Positions 1-6,947 of a DNA stretch of 9,227 nt are shown here, in pieces. The position numbers and the translations under genes were made by a program. The stretch's first letter is position 1, and each line of letters begins with the position of its first letter. Source of the stretch: Ilumatobacteraceae bacterium (GTDB taxonomy: Bacteria > Actinomycetota > Acidimicrobiia > Acidimicrobiales > Ilumatobacteraceae). The notes beneath the pieces are model-generated. The model saw only the letters and a list, made by a program, of their open reading frames with translations, made no database searches and had not been told where the DNA came from. The stretch lies in NCBI GenBank assembly GCA_023263465.1, contig JALQWV010000004.1:1-9227 (forward strand), given 5' to 3'.

Positions 1-187
1 GGAGCAACGCATTGAATCGTTGTGCGACCTGAACGCTATGACGACGATCGGCAATGCAGAATTGGTCCCACAAATTCATTTCACTTGCCGTAAGTGTTGA
101 ATGAACCATGTTCAGTTCGTCTGCGGTGACATCTTTTCGTGACCATGAATTTATAAACCGCCTTACAAGGTGTGAAAAGCGCCTCAA
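1..187 (-). CDS. HD-domain-like protein, N-terminal fragment (3' end off the left edge)
   Basis: An open frame of 62 codons runs off the left edge. The start is TTG at 187-185, whose TTGA overlaps the xerD stop codon by 4 nt. A GGGAG sequence at 195-199, 7 nt upstream of the TTG, supports it. The fragment begins with a basic stretch (MRRFSHLVRR). Near residues 31-55 it has the segment LTASEMNLWDQF followed by ADRRHSVQVAQRF. That 'leucine-rich, aspartate, RRH, small helix' pattern resembles the opening of short actinobacterial HD (metal-dependent phosphohydrolase-like) proteins, as I recall them, with RRH near the first metal-binding histidine. The HD dyad itself lies outside the window, so catalytic competence cannot be judged. 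The overlap and the ribosome site inside xerD imply translational coupling to xerD. The reading frame is well supported; the family name is a tentative inference. Confidence 0.6.
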   Translation of the reverse strand, partial: MRRFSHLVRRFINSWSRKDVTADELNMVHSTLTASEMNLWDQFCIADRRHSVQVAQRFNALL

Positions 188-1119
188 GATTTCACTCCCG
201 AAAAGCCAATACGGGCACGCGGATGGGATTCTTTATACATGCTGAACAACACTTCATTATCAACACGCGTGTAGACCTGAGTGGTGCTTACCGATGAGTG
301 GCCGAGTAATTCCTGCACAATTCGCAAATCGGCACCATGAATCAACATGTGTGTTGCACACGAGTGGCGTAGAACGTGGGGAGAAACCTCATCACCGACT
401 TCAGCAAGTTGGGCATACTTCCTGACAATTCCCCACGCAGCCTGTCGACTCAGCCGTGTTCCACGCGAGCCAAGAAAAACGGCGTCAGCATGATCGCGAT
501 TCGCCCATTGCTCTGGCACCAGCATCGTTCTGCCACCAGACCCAAGCCAGTCTTCTATTGCTGATTTTGCGTGGGTGCCAAATGGAACAATTCGCTCTTT
601 TGCTCCCTTCCCGAAAAGACGCACCAACTGAGACTCCAAATCCAGGTCTGAAAGCGAGAGACCACAGGCTTCCGAAATACGTGCTCCGGTTGCATACAGA
701 AACTCAAGTAACGCGCGATCGCGCAAGGCGAAGGAATCCACACCAGTGACCGCAGCCAATACACGTGCGACCTCATCCTCGCTGAGGGCTTTGGGAATAC
801 CACTTGGGACTTTGACCCCGTCCACACCCGAAGTTGGATTATCGGGCCGAAGGCGCTCCTCCACGAGATATCGGTGCATCATTCGCACTGCTGCGTACAT
901 TCGAGCAACGCTCTTGGCAGCTTTGCCCTCTACGCGAAGCGAAGTGATGAACTGTTCAATTACCGGTGACTGTGCGGAGAGAACGTCGCATCCTTTTGAT
1001 GCGAGAAACGACTCATACCGAAGGAGATCGCGTCGGTAAGCCTCAATTGTGCGCGGCGACCTACCTTGCTCAATGGTCATCCAGGTGAGAAAACGCTCGC
1101 TGTACGTCAGCGACGACAT
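184..1119 (-). CDS. xerD: Tyrosine recombinase XerD (chromosome dimer resolution)
   Basis: Site-specific recombinase that acts with a partner recombinase at the dif site near the terminus to resolve chromosome dimers, normally activated by FtsK. Length is 311 aa from the ATG, typical of XerC/XerD. Residues about 4-90 form the SAM-like N-terminal core-binding domain, with the usual SPRTIEAYRRDL segment. The C-terminal catalytic domain carries all six expected residues: R147 (in GARISE), K171 (in GKGAKER), H248 and R251 (in HVLRHS), H274 (in LGHSS) and nucleophile Y283 (in VYTRV). I chose ATG 1119 because a GAG lies 6 nt before it; an upstream TTG at 1125 has no usable ribosome site. The ATG is 10 nt after the pyrG stop, implying co-transcription. 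XerD rather than XerC rests on the conserved pyrG-xerD neighbourhood. No phage genes are nearby, so this is not an integrase of a mobile element. Confidence 0.93.
   Translation of the reverse strand: MSSLTYSERFLTWMTIEQGRSPRTIEAYRRDLLRYESFLASKGCDVLSAQSPVIEQFITSLRVEGKAAKSVARMYAAVRMMHRYLVEERLRPDNPTSGVDGVKVPSGIPKALSEDEVARVLAAVTGVDSFALRDRALLEFLYATGARISEACGLSLSDLDLESQLVRLFGKGAKERIVPFGTHAKSAIEDWLGSGGRTMLVPEQWANRDHADAVFLGSRGTRLSRQAAWGIVRKYAQLAEVGDEVSPHVLRHSCATHMLIHGADLRIVQELLGHSSVSTTQVYTRVDNEVLFSMYKESHPRARIGFSGVKS
195..199 (-). promoter_or_regulatory. Ribosome binding site for the HD-type gene, inside xerD
   Basis: GGGAG on the minus strand sits 7 nt before the TTG at 187-185. It decides that start, because no ATG or GTG in the same frame lies close to the xerD end with comparable spacing. 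Confidence 0.55.
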
Positions 1120-1129
1120 TGTCAACTCG

Positions 1130-2785
1130 TTATGCGCGAATTGACTGCGCTGTTGTTGGTTCTGCAGCTGCTGCTGAATTTTGCGATCTCAGCACTCGAT
1201 ATTGCAGTGATGCACCAACGAGTTCACGAAAGAGTGGGTGTGGACGATCTGGACGACTCTTGAATTCCGGATGCGCCTGAGTTCCTACCCAGAAGGGATG
1301 GTCGGACATCTCAATGAATTCAACAAGTCTGCGGTCTGGTGATGAACCGCTGCACACAAAGCCAGACTCTTCAAAACGTGCACGATAGTTGGAGTTGAAT
1401 TCATAACGGTGACGATGGCGCTCGCTCACCACAGACTCACCATATGCAGCAGCAACCTTGGTTCCTGGTTCGAGCTGTGCGTAATACGCACCAAGGCGCA
1501 TGGTTCCACCCATATCGGTGACATCTCGCTGATCAATCATCAAGTCGATCACTGGGTTCTGTGTTGTCGGATCAAACTCTGTTGAATGCGCATCAGCTAG
1601 TCCAAGAACGTGACGAGCAAACTCAATAGTCATCACCTGCATGCCCAAGCACAGCCCAAGGCATGGAACGCCTTGCTCACGGGCGTATTGCGCAGCTCGA
1701 ATCTTTCCCTCAATACCACGCGCACCAAAACCGCCAGGAATGACGATTCCATCAAGGGTTGCCAATTGCTCTTCGGCGAGCAAACCTTCAACATTTTCCG
1801 CCTGTATCCACACGATCTCAACATTGGCTGCGTGATGGAAACCTGCATGCTTCAGGCTCTCAACAACCGACAGATAGGCGTCATGGAGTTCTACATATTT
1901 TCCAATGAGACCGATCCGAACTGGTGCTGTTGAAGCCTCAACCCGAGCAACCACCTCGCGCCATGGTGTGAGATCAAGTGGCGCATCAATGCGCAGCACG
2001 TCACAAATTTGAGTATCAAGACCTTCGTCATGCAGGATGAGCGGCAACTCATAAATATTGCGGGCATCAGCCGCATTGATGACATTCTTTTGATCCACGT
2101 CGCATTGATTAGAAATTTTGCGCTTCAGCTGATCGCTGATTGGCTCATCACTACGACACACAATGATGTCTGGTTGAATACCACGTGAACGAAGTTCGGT
2201 GACGCTGTGTTGCGTCGGCTTCGTTTTCTGCTCACCACTTGGGCCGATGAACGGAACCAATGTGACGTGCACGTAACACACGTTGTCTCGACCTACTTCA
2301 TTTCGGAACTGACGCACCGCTTCGAGGAACGGCAAAATTTCAATGTCACCTACAGTTCCACCGATTTCAGTGATCACCACGTCAACGTCGTCGGTAGCTA
2401 AGCGCTTGATTCGGCGACGGATCTCGTCTGTTACGTGTGGAATGACCTGAACCGTGCGCCCGAGGTAGTCCCCTCTGCGCTCGGCTGCAAGTACAGCCTG
2501 ATAAATACTGCCTGTTGTTGCATTCGATGATCGCGACAGATTCTCATCAATAAATCGCTCGTAGTGGCCAAGATCCAAATCTGTTTCTCCGCCGTCATCG
2601 GTGACAAATACTTCACCGTGTTCAAATGGGTTCATCGTTCCCGGATCAACGTTGATGTACGGATCCAACTTTTGCATTGTCACACGCAAACCGCGCATTT
2701 TGAGCAGTCGTCCAAGTGATGAAGCGGTCAAACCTTTTCCAAGGGAGCTAGCAACGCCACCTGTCACGAACACGTGCTTTGGCAT
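1130..2785 (-). CDS. pyrG: CTP synthase (glutamine hydrolysing)
   Basis: Cytosolic enzyme converting UTP, ATP and glutamine to CTP, the last step of de novo pyrimidine nucleotide synthesis. At 551 aa it is full length. The N-terminal amidoligase domain (about 1-267) has the P-loop GGVASSLGKG (9-18), the metal-binding ETDLDLGHYERF region (D71) and ITE (E140), plus the UTP-site segment around GPSGEQKTKPTQHS (181-194). The class I glutamine amidotransferase domain (about 290-530) has the oxyanion strand PGGFG, nucleophile C379 in PCLGLCLGMQ, and the H505/E507 pair in HPEF. A variable Ala-rich tail of about 18 residues follows. The ATG is preceded by GGAG at 2793-2796, 7 nt away, a strong site. 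The gene follows recN after an 80-nt spacer, the longest gap in the minus-strand series, so it may have its own signal. It is followed closely by xerD. Confidence 0.98.
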   Translation of the reverse strand: MPKHVFVTGGVASSLGKGLTASSLGRLLKMRGLRVTMQKLDPYINVDPGTMNPFEHGEVFVTDDGGETDLDLGHYERFIDENLSRSSNATTGSIYQAVLAAERRGDYLGRTVQVIPHVTDEIRRRIKRLATDDVDVVITEIGGTVGDIEILPFLEAVRQFRNEVGRDNVCYVHVTLVPFIGPSGEQKTKPTQHSVTELRSRGIQPDIIVCRSDEPISDQLKRKISNQCDVDQKNVINAADARNIYELPLILHDEGLDTQICDVLRIDAPLDLTPWREVVARVEASTAPVRIGLIGKYVELHDAYLSVVESLKHAGFHHAANVEIVWIQAENVEGLLAEEQLATLDGIVIPGGFGARGIEGKIRAAQYAREQGVPCLGLCLGMQVMTIEFARHVLGLADAHSTEFDPTTQNPVIDLMIDQRDVTDMGGTMRLGAYYAQLEPGTKVAAAYGESVVSERHRHRYEFNSNYRARFEESGFVCSGSSPDRRLVEFIEMSDHPFWVGTQAHPEFKSRPDRPHPLFRELVGASLQYRVLRSQNSAAAAEPTTAQSIRA

Positions 2786-2865
2786 TTTTGCTCTCCGTCC
2801 GCTCTCATGGTTCTGTCGCCGAACCGTTTACCTCACGACGGGAGATAAGCATAACCTCTCGAGGT
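2786..2865 (-). promoter_or_regulatory. recN-pyrG spacer with two small inverted repeats (possible pyrG leader)
   Basis: This 80-nt gap is the only sizeable non-coding stretch between the minus-strand genes. Directly after the recN stop is a short hairpin (2854-2865, ACCT-CGAG-AGGT on the minus strand). Nearer pyrG is GGTTC-7 nt-GAACC (2809-2825). The GGAG ribosome site follows at 2793-2796. Neither hairpin is followed by a T-run, so neither is a convincing intrinsic terminator. A TATGCT hexamer just after the first repeat could be a -10 element, but I see no -35 match. A pyrG-specific promoter or leader is possible but not shown. Confidence 0.3.
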
Positions 2866-4482
2866 CTACCGCCGAGAACGTTTTGGGGAAGACTGGCTAG
2901 TGGATCCAGATTTATGACTATCCCGTAATAATTCGCGCGCGTGCTCGAGCGCTGTTGACTCGGCAACTCCTCCAGACAGCATCCGCGCTATTTCGGCGAT
3001 GCGTTCTTCCTCGCTCAGCGTTGCAGCCTGTGCATAGGTCTTGCCATTGCGAACCGACTTGGAAACCTGAATATGGGCATGACCTGCCGCGGCAACTTGT
3101 GGCAAGTGAGTAACCACCAGTACTTGATGACGTTTAGCCAATAATGCAAGTGCTTGGGCAACCGCAACCGCTGCCTCACCGCCGATTCCAGCATCCACTT
3201 CATCGAACACCAGCGTGTTTGGTCCCGATGACAACACCAAGCGCAGGGCCAGCATGGTTCGAGCAAGTTCGCCACCTGAAGCAACCTTGGTTAAAGGCAT
3301 GACCGGTGAACCTGGGTTAGCAGCCAGCAGGAACACCACGTCGTCGCCCGGGTCCTGCCCTACCGATACTTCGATCACCGCGTGCGCCATGGCCAATGTA
3401 CGGAGGTTTTTCTGCACCTGCTGGGCCAAAGGCGTAGCGCCATTTCGCCGAGTTGAGCCGACTACAGCCTGGGCGGATTCGAGATTGCGCACGGCAACTT
3501 CTCGTTCCTGATCGAGCGTTGCCGCGCGGGCTTCAAAGGATTCCAACTCTGCAAGCCGCCTGGCACATTCTTGGCCAAACGAAATCACTTCCTCTAGCGA
3601 ATCGCCATATTTACGCCTCAAGTCAACCAACAACTGTCGCCGCTGACGAACTTCATCAAGTCGAGATGGATTCTCTTCAATTGAATCTGCTTCATCACGA
3701 ATGTCTGCGGAAAGATCTTCTAGTTCACTTTGCAGAGCCTTTAATCGGGACACGAAATCGGCGAAAGGCTCTTTGTTATTCAACGCAGAGACCGCATTAC
3801 CCAAGTTGTCGGAAGCGCCAGACTCTTCCGTTATCGACGCGACTGCTTTCCATAGCGCCTCGCGATAGTTGACGGCATCTGCGAGGACATCTTCCTCACG
3901 CGACAACTGCTCGTCTTCGTCGGCACTTTGCACCGCAGCCTCTGAAATTTCGTTTACTTGAAAGCGCAAAAGGTCAATCTCACGCGCCCGCATTCGGTCG
4001 TCGCCGCCCAATGTTGCAAGGGCCGCATCAATTTCGGTCACCACCGCACGTGCGCTGCGTAGCGGTTCAAGATCCACTTTCGCGTAAGCATCGAGGGCTT
4101 CGCGCTGCGCTTTTGCACCAAGCAAACTCTGATGCGCATGCTGTCCGTGCATGTCAACCAACTCGAGTCCGTGTTCTGCCAATTGTGCAACTGTTGCCAA
4201 TCGTCCGTTCACATATGCGCGCGACCGTCCATCAAGTGGAATAGTTCGGCACAAGATCACCTCATCGTCGCCGTGCACAAAACGACCTTCAACGCGCGCT
4301 TCGGTAGCACCTGGTCGAATCATTCCCGCATCGGCTCGACCACCCACTAACAAATTGATCGCTTCAACGATCATGGTCTTACCGGCACCAGTTTCGCCAG
4401 TTAGCGCTACTAGACCCTCCGACAACTGCAAGTCGAGCGTGTCAATTACTCCAAGATTTTCAATATGTAGCTCGGTGAGCAC
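2866..4482 (-). CDS. recN: DNA repair protein RecN (SMC-like ATPase)
   Basis: SMC-family ATPase recruited to double-strand breaks to help RecA-dependent recombinational repair. It is 538 aa from GTG 4482, near the usual 550-590. The N-terminal half-ATPase has MLTELHIENLGVID and Walker A GETGAGKT (29-36), then the HGQH segment (112-115). A long charged helical middle (about 140-350) forms the coiled coil. The C-terminal half-ATPase has the ABC signature SGGEL (402-406), Walker B TLVFDEVDAG (423-432) and the switch histidine in THLPQVA (H459). A Ser/Lys/Arg tail (about 522-538) is probably disordered. The start is set by GGGAG at 4490-4494 and by the family N-terminus. The GTG shares one base with the nadK stop (TAGTG), so translation is coupled. 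The frame stays open further upstream into nadK, but that extension does not belong to the family. Confidence 0.96.
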   Translation of the reverse strand: MLTELHIENLGVIDTLDLQLSEGLVALTGETGAGKTMIVEAINLLVGGRADAGMIRPGATEARVEGRFVHGDDEVILCRTIPLDGRSRAYVNGRLATVAQLAEHGLELVDMHGQHAHQSLLGAKAQREALDAYAKVDLEPLRSARAVVTEIDAALATLGGDDRMRAREIDLLRFQVNEISEAAVQSADEDEQLSREEDVLADAVNYREALWKAVASITEESGASDNLGNAVSALNNKEPFADFVSRLKALQSELEDLSADIRDEADSIEENPSRLDEVRQRRQLLVDLRRKYGDSLEEVISFGQECARRLAELESFEARAATLDQEREVAVRNLESAQAVVGSTRRNGATPLAQQVQKNLRTLAMAHAVIEVSVGQDPGDDVVFLLAANPGSPVMPLTKVASGGELARTMLALRLVLSSGPNTLVFDEVDAGIGGEAAVAVAQALALLAKRHQVLVVTHLPQVAAAGHAHIQVSKSVRNGKTYAQAATLSEEERIAEIARMLSGGVAESTALEHARELLRDSHKSGSTSQSSPKRSRR

Positions 4483-5348
4483 TATTCGTCTCCCAAACCA
4501 AACTTTGCTCGCACGATTTGGTGAAACTTTGGTTCTTTGAACAACCGAATGAAAATCGCCTGACACGTATCTGGCGCGTACACCACTGAGTCATCCTGTG
4601 CAAGGCTTGCTACACCGCGCCCATCTATTGCTAGATCGACTGGCCGGGTTCCCACGACTTTGATGTGTACCGATTCATGAGGATCGAGGACGAGGGATCG
4701 ATCAAACAACATATGAGGCGAAACCGGCGTGATGAGTAATGCTCGATGACGTGGCGACACCACTGGACCACGCGCGCTCATGGAATATGCAGTGCTTCCC
4801 GTTGGTGTAGACACAATGAGCCCATCAGCGGAATAGCGAGCAAAATCTTGACCGTTTATGACTAGGTCCAGCCAAATGGTGTGTCCCGATTGGTGTTTTT
4901 CAAGAACTGCTTCGTTCAATGCGCGATAAGAGACCGAAGTTGATCGATCAGCTTTATGCACGGTGACGCTGAGCATCATTCGCGCGTCAATGACGTAGTC
5001 CGTGCCAGAAACTCCCGATTCCCATGTATGCAATGCCTCAAGCAATTCCTCGGGATCAATTTCCGTGAGATATCCCAGTGTTCCTACATTGACACCAAGA
5101 ATGGGCACTGGAGCGCCGTCAAGCATGTGCACCGCGCGCAGCACGGTTCCGTCACCGCCAAGACTGACGACTAGGTCGGCATCCATTGCGTGACGAGGAT
5201 TCGCAAGATCTGGACAGTTCAGAGCTTGTGCATCAAAGTCGTTCATCCATAATTCATGTCCGCGCTCAGACGCCCACTGCCGAAGATCTCCAAGCAACAG
5301 GGGAATTTCGGCACGCGAATGATGCGCGACGACAAAAACGTTCGCCAT
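4482..5348 (-). CDS. nadK: NAD kinase
   Basis: Phosphorylates NAD to NADP using ATP or polyphosphate; the only de novo source of NADP, in the cytosol. At 288 aa it has the expected length. The N-terminal Rossmann-like half has the hallmark GGDGT motif (64-68, with catalytic D66 in VSLGGDGTVL) and GVNVGTLGYLTE (85-96). The second, beta-rich half has the NE motif in ALNEAVL (N145, E146), then DGLIVSTPTGSTAYSMSARGP (175-195), the conserved glycine-rich NAD-binding segment, and ITPVSPH (206-212). The ATG at 5348 is preceded by AGG at 5355-5357, 6 nt away. It lies 22 nt after the tlyA stop and overlaps recN by one base. The tlyA-nadK-recN order is a long-standing actinobacterial (and partly firmicute) cluster. 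Nothing in the sequence suggests loss of function. Confidence 0.97.
   Translation of the reverse strand: MANVFVVAHHSRAEIPLLLGDLRQWASERGHELWMNDFDAQALNCPDLANPRHAMDADLVVSLGGDGTVLRAVHMLDGAPVPILGVNVGTLGYLTEIDPEELLEALHTWESGVSGTDYVIDARMMLSVTVHKADRSTSVSYRALNEAVLEKHQSGHTIWLDLVINGQDFARYSADGLIVSTPTGSTAYSMSARGPVVSPRHRALLITPVSPHMLFDRSLVLDPHESVHIKVVGTRPVDLAIDGRGVASLAQDDSVVYAPDTCQAIFIRLFKEPKFHQIVRAKFGLGDE
4490..4494 (-). promoter_or_regulatory. Ribosome binding site for recN, inside the end of nadK
   Basis: GGGAG on the minus strand lies 7 nt before the GTG at 4482. It fixes the recN start at the nadK stop (TAGTG, 1-nt overlap) rather than at an ATG 84 nt further upstream. Confidence 0.6.
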
Positions 5349-5370
5349 TATCTACCTGATTCCCACAGCA

Positions 5371-6132
5371 TCACGCCTCAAACCTATACCAGACCAAATA
5401 TTCAACATTGCCCTCAGCGCCGTGAATTGGCGATTCGATACAACCACGCACCGCCCAGCCCTGCTGAGCAAAGGAACTATGCACTTCGCTGAGAACTCGG
5501 TCGCGGATTGCCTGGTCGGCGATTACTCCTTGGCTCTTATCCACTTCGAGCTTGGTGGCCTCAAATTGAGGTTTCACCAAGACGACCAGATTTCCCGACT
5601 GTGACAGTCGAACCGTGAGGGCCCGACTAACGGACTTCAACGAAATGAACGACAGATCGGCAACAACAAGATCAAATTCGCTTTGCAATGGGACCGGTAC
5701 ATCATGGATGTCGCTATCGATCTGACGGACATTGAAGGAATCAATGGCAACCACACGACTATTTGTTGCAACTCGCTCATGCAGTTGGGATTTGCCAACA
5801 TCTATAGCAACCACCTCTCGAACTCCGCGTTGCAGGAGACAGTCGGTGAACCCCCCTGTTGAAGCTCCGGCATCAAGAGCGCGCTGATTGCTGACATCAA
5901 TATTGAAAGCTGCAAGTGCAGCATCCAATTTGATTCCTCCACGCGACACAAATTGATCAACAGGTTTCACCAAGAGCACGTCTGACGGTGCCACCTGTCG
6001 GCTGTGTGTCATCACTACTGAACCATTTGCAAGTACAACGCCTTCGTCTATGAGTGCTCGCGCTGCGTCTTCGCTCTCCGCTAAACCTCGCTGCACGAGC
6101 GCGGCATCTACACGAACTCTCCGAGTACTCAC
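5371..6132 (-). CDS. tlyA: TlyA-family rRNA 2'-O-ribose methyltransferase
   Basis: SAM-dependent enzyme that methylates ribose of rRNA. In mycobacteria TlyA modifies 23S C1920 and 16S C1409, and its loss gives capreomycin resistance. An N-terminal S4 RNA-binding domain (about 4-60) leads into SRGGIKLDAAL (63-73). The FtsJ/RrmJ-type fold has the SAM loop LDAGASTGGFTDCLL (86-100). The catalytic tetrad by family comparison is K68, D159 (VVADLSFISL), K187 (LVKPQFE) and E244 (GNVEYL). The start is GTG 6132, 3 nt after the HAD stop. It has no good ribosome site, so coupling to the HAD gene is likely. At 253 aa it ends about ten residues after NVEY and lacks the C-terminal extension of roughly 20 residues that I recall in the mycobacterial enzyme. 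Whether it modifies both subunits is therefore open. Haemolysin is an old family name, not a role shown here. Confidence 0.94.
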   Translation of the reverse strand: MSTRRVRVDAALVQRGLAESEDAARALIDEGVVLANGSVVMTHSRQVAPSDVLLVKPVDQFVSRGGIKLDAALAAFNIDVSNQRALDAGASTGGFTDCLLQRGVREVVAIDVGKSQLHERVATNSRVVAIDSFNVRQIDSDIHDVPVPLQSEFDLVVADLSFISLKSVSRALTVRLSQSGNLVVLVKPQFEATKLEVDKSQGVIADQAIRDRVLSEVHSSFAQQGWAVRGCIESPIHGAEGNVEYLVWYRFEA

Positions 6133-6135
6133 GAT

Positions 6136-6933
6136 CTAGCGATACTTCTCAACAATAAAGTCGGCAAAAGCAGCCAAGTCATGTCCCTCAAAATCAACAT
6201 TTTGCAGTTCGTCTGGCGTGTGAGACACTCCGCTTTGTACATGTGCAAAACGACAACCGAGTGTCTGAGCAAACGCACCGTCTGTTGACACCCGATCTCC
6301 CACCATCCACGAGTCAGAAAGATCGCTCACACCGAGCACCGTGCGCACCAGATTTGCCATAGGTGCATAGGGTTTTCCAGCCACAATTGGCTGCACGCCA
6401 CTGGCAGTTGCGACCGCTGCAACAATCGAGCCTCCACCAGGAATCACTCCATGTGGCGTCGGATAGGTTGCATCGTCATTGGTGGCAATGAATCGTGCAC
6501 CATTTCGAATTGATGCCGACAACCGAGTCAATCCTGCGAAATCAAACGTCCGATGAAATGCCACCACAACTGTGTCAACTTCAATGTCGATCGGCAGTTC
6601 GGGATCATCCGACCTACCTGCGAGGATTGCACCAGAATCGGCGATTGCCTGCATAACTCCTGGACCTCCACAGGTCAACACGCGTTCTCCGGGCTGCAGC
6701 AGAGCTCCAGCAGATTGCGACGCAGTGACAACGTGACCGAGAGCAGGAATTCCGATACTTTCCAGAACAGTTGCCTGTTCCGCTGCAGAAGCATGCGAGT
6801 TATTGGTCACAAACAACACCTGATGACCCGATTCCCTGATTCTGCGAATTGCTTCTACTGAACCCGAGATCGGCTTGTGCATGAGCCATACGACCCCATC
6901 TAAATCGCACAAAATCGCTGGCTTCAGTGGCAC
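6136..6933 (-). CDS. HAD-superfamily phosphatase, subclass IIA (NagD/PGP-like)
   Basis: Cytosolic phosphatase of the HAD-IIA group, whose members dephosphorylate small phosphometabolites such as glycerol 3-phosphate, phosphoglycolate or nucleotides. The mycobacterial counterpart in the same position (Rv1692) has been described as a glycerol-3-phosphate phosphatase. It is 265 aa and complete. Motif I is DLDGV with nucleophile D10 and acid/base D12. Motif II is TNN (T43). The IIA cap follows (about 75-175), with NDDATYPTPHGVIPGGGS at 152-169. Motif III is K187 in AGKP, and motif IV is GDRVSTD (D213, D218) for Mg2+. The start GTG at 6933 fits the family's N-terminus but has only a distant GAGG upstream. 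The gene is 3 nt from tlyA and lies head to head with the DUF1015 gene across 9 nt. The substrate cannot be told from sequence. Confidence 0.9.
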   Translation of the reverse strand: MPLKPAILCDLDGVVWLMHKPISGSVEAIRRIRESGHQVLFVTNNSHASAAEQATVLESIGIPALGHVVTASQSAGALLQPGERVLTCGGPGVMQAIADSGAILAGRSDDPELPIDIEVDTVVVAFHRTFDFAGLTRLSASIRNGARFIATNDDATYPTPHGVIPGGGSIVAAVATASGVQPIVAGKPYAPMANLVRTVLGVSDLSDSWMVGDRVSTDGAFAQTLGCRFAHVQSGVSHTPDELQNVDFEGHDLAAFADFIVEKYR

Positions 6934-6947
6934 ACTGTAATTGTGCC
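6929..6947. promoter_or_regulatory. Inverted repeat spanning two divergent GTG start codons
   Basis: GGCACA (6929-6934) and TGTGCC (6942-6947) are a perfect 6-bp inverted repeat with a 7-nt spacer. The arms contain the GTG start codons of the HAD gene (minus strand, 6933-6931) and the DUF1015 gene (plus strand, 6943-6945). Only 9 nt separate the coding regions. A TGTAAT hexamer (6936-6941) is too close to the GTG to serve as its -10. No good ribosome site precedes either start. Operator function is conjecture; partly the symmetry follows from both genes starting GTG-CC. Confidence 0.3.

Noticed and set aside
184..1119. Tyrosine recombinase as the integrase of a mobile element
   Set aside because: It sits in a conserved housekeeping block beside pyrG, has the XerD size and motifs, and no attachment repeats, tRNA end or phage genes are visible.
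2845..2865. Intrinsic terminator after recN
   Set aside because: The ACCT-CGAG-AGGT stem is only about 4-5 bp and is not followed by a T-run.
3453..3872. Plus-strand open frame of 139 codons inside recN
   Set aside because: It is the antisense shadow of a well-supported gene, with no ribosome site and no recognisable domain. The same applies to 4151-4540 inside recN/nadK and 1610-1933 inside pyrG.
4482..4566. Longer recN starting at an ATG near 4566
   Set aside because: The extra 28 residues are antisense-like overlap with nadK in another frame and do not match RecN proteins. The GTG at 4482 has a good ribosome site and begins exactly at the family N-terminus.
6936..6941. TGTAAT as the -10 element of DUF1015
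   Set aside because: It ends one base before the GTG, so transcription would begin after the start codon, and no -35 match lies 16-18 nt upstream.
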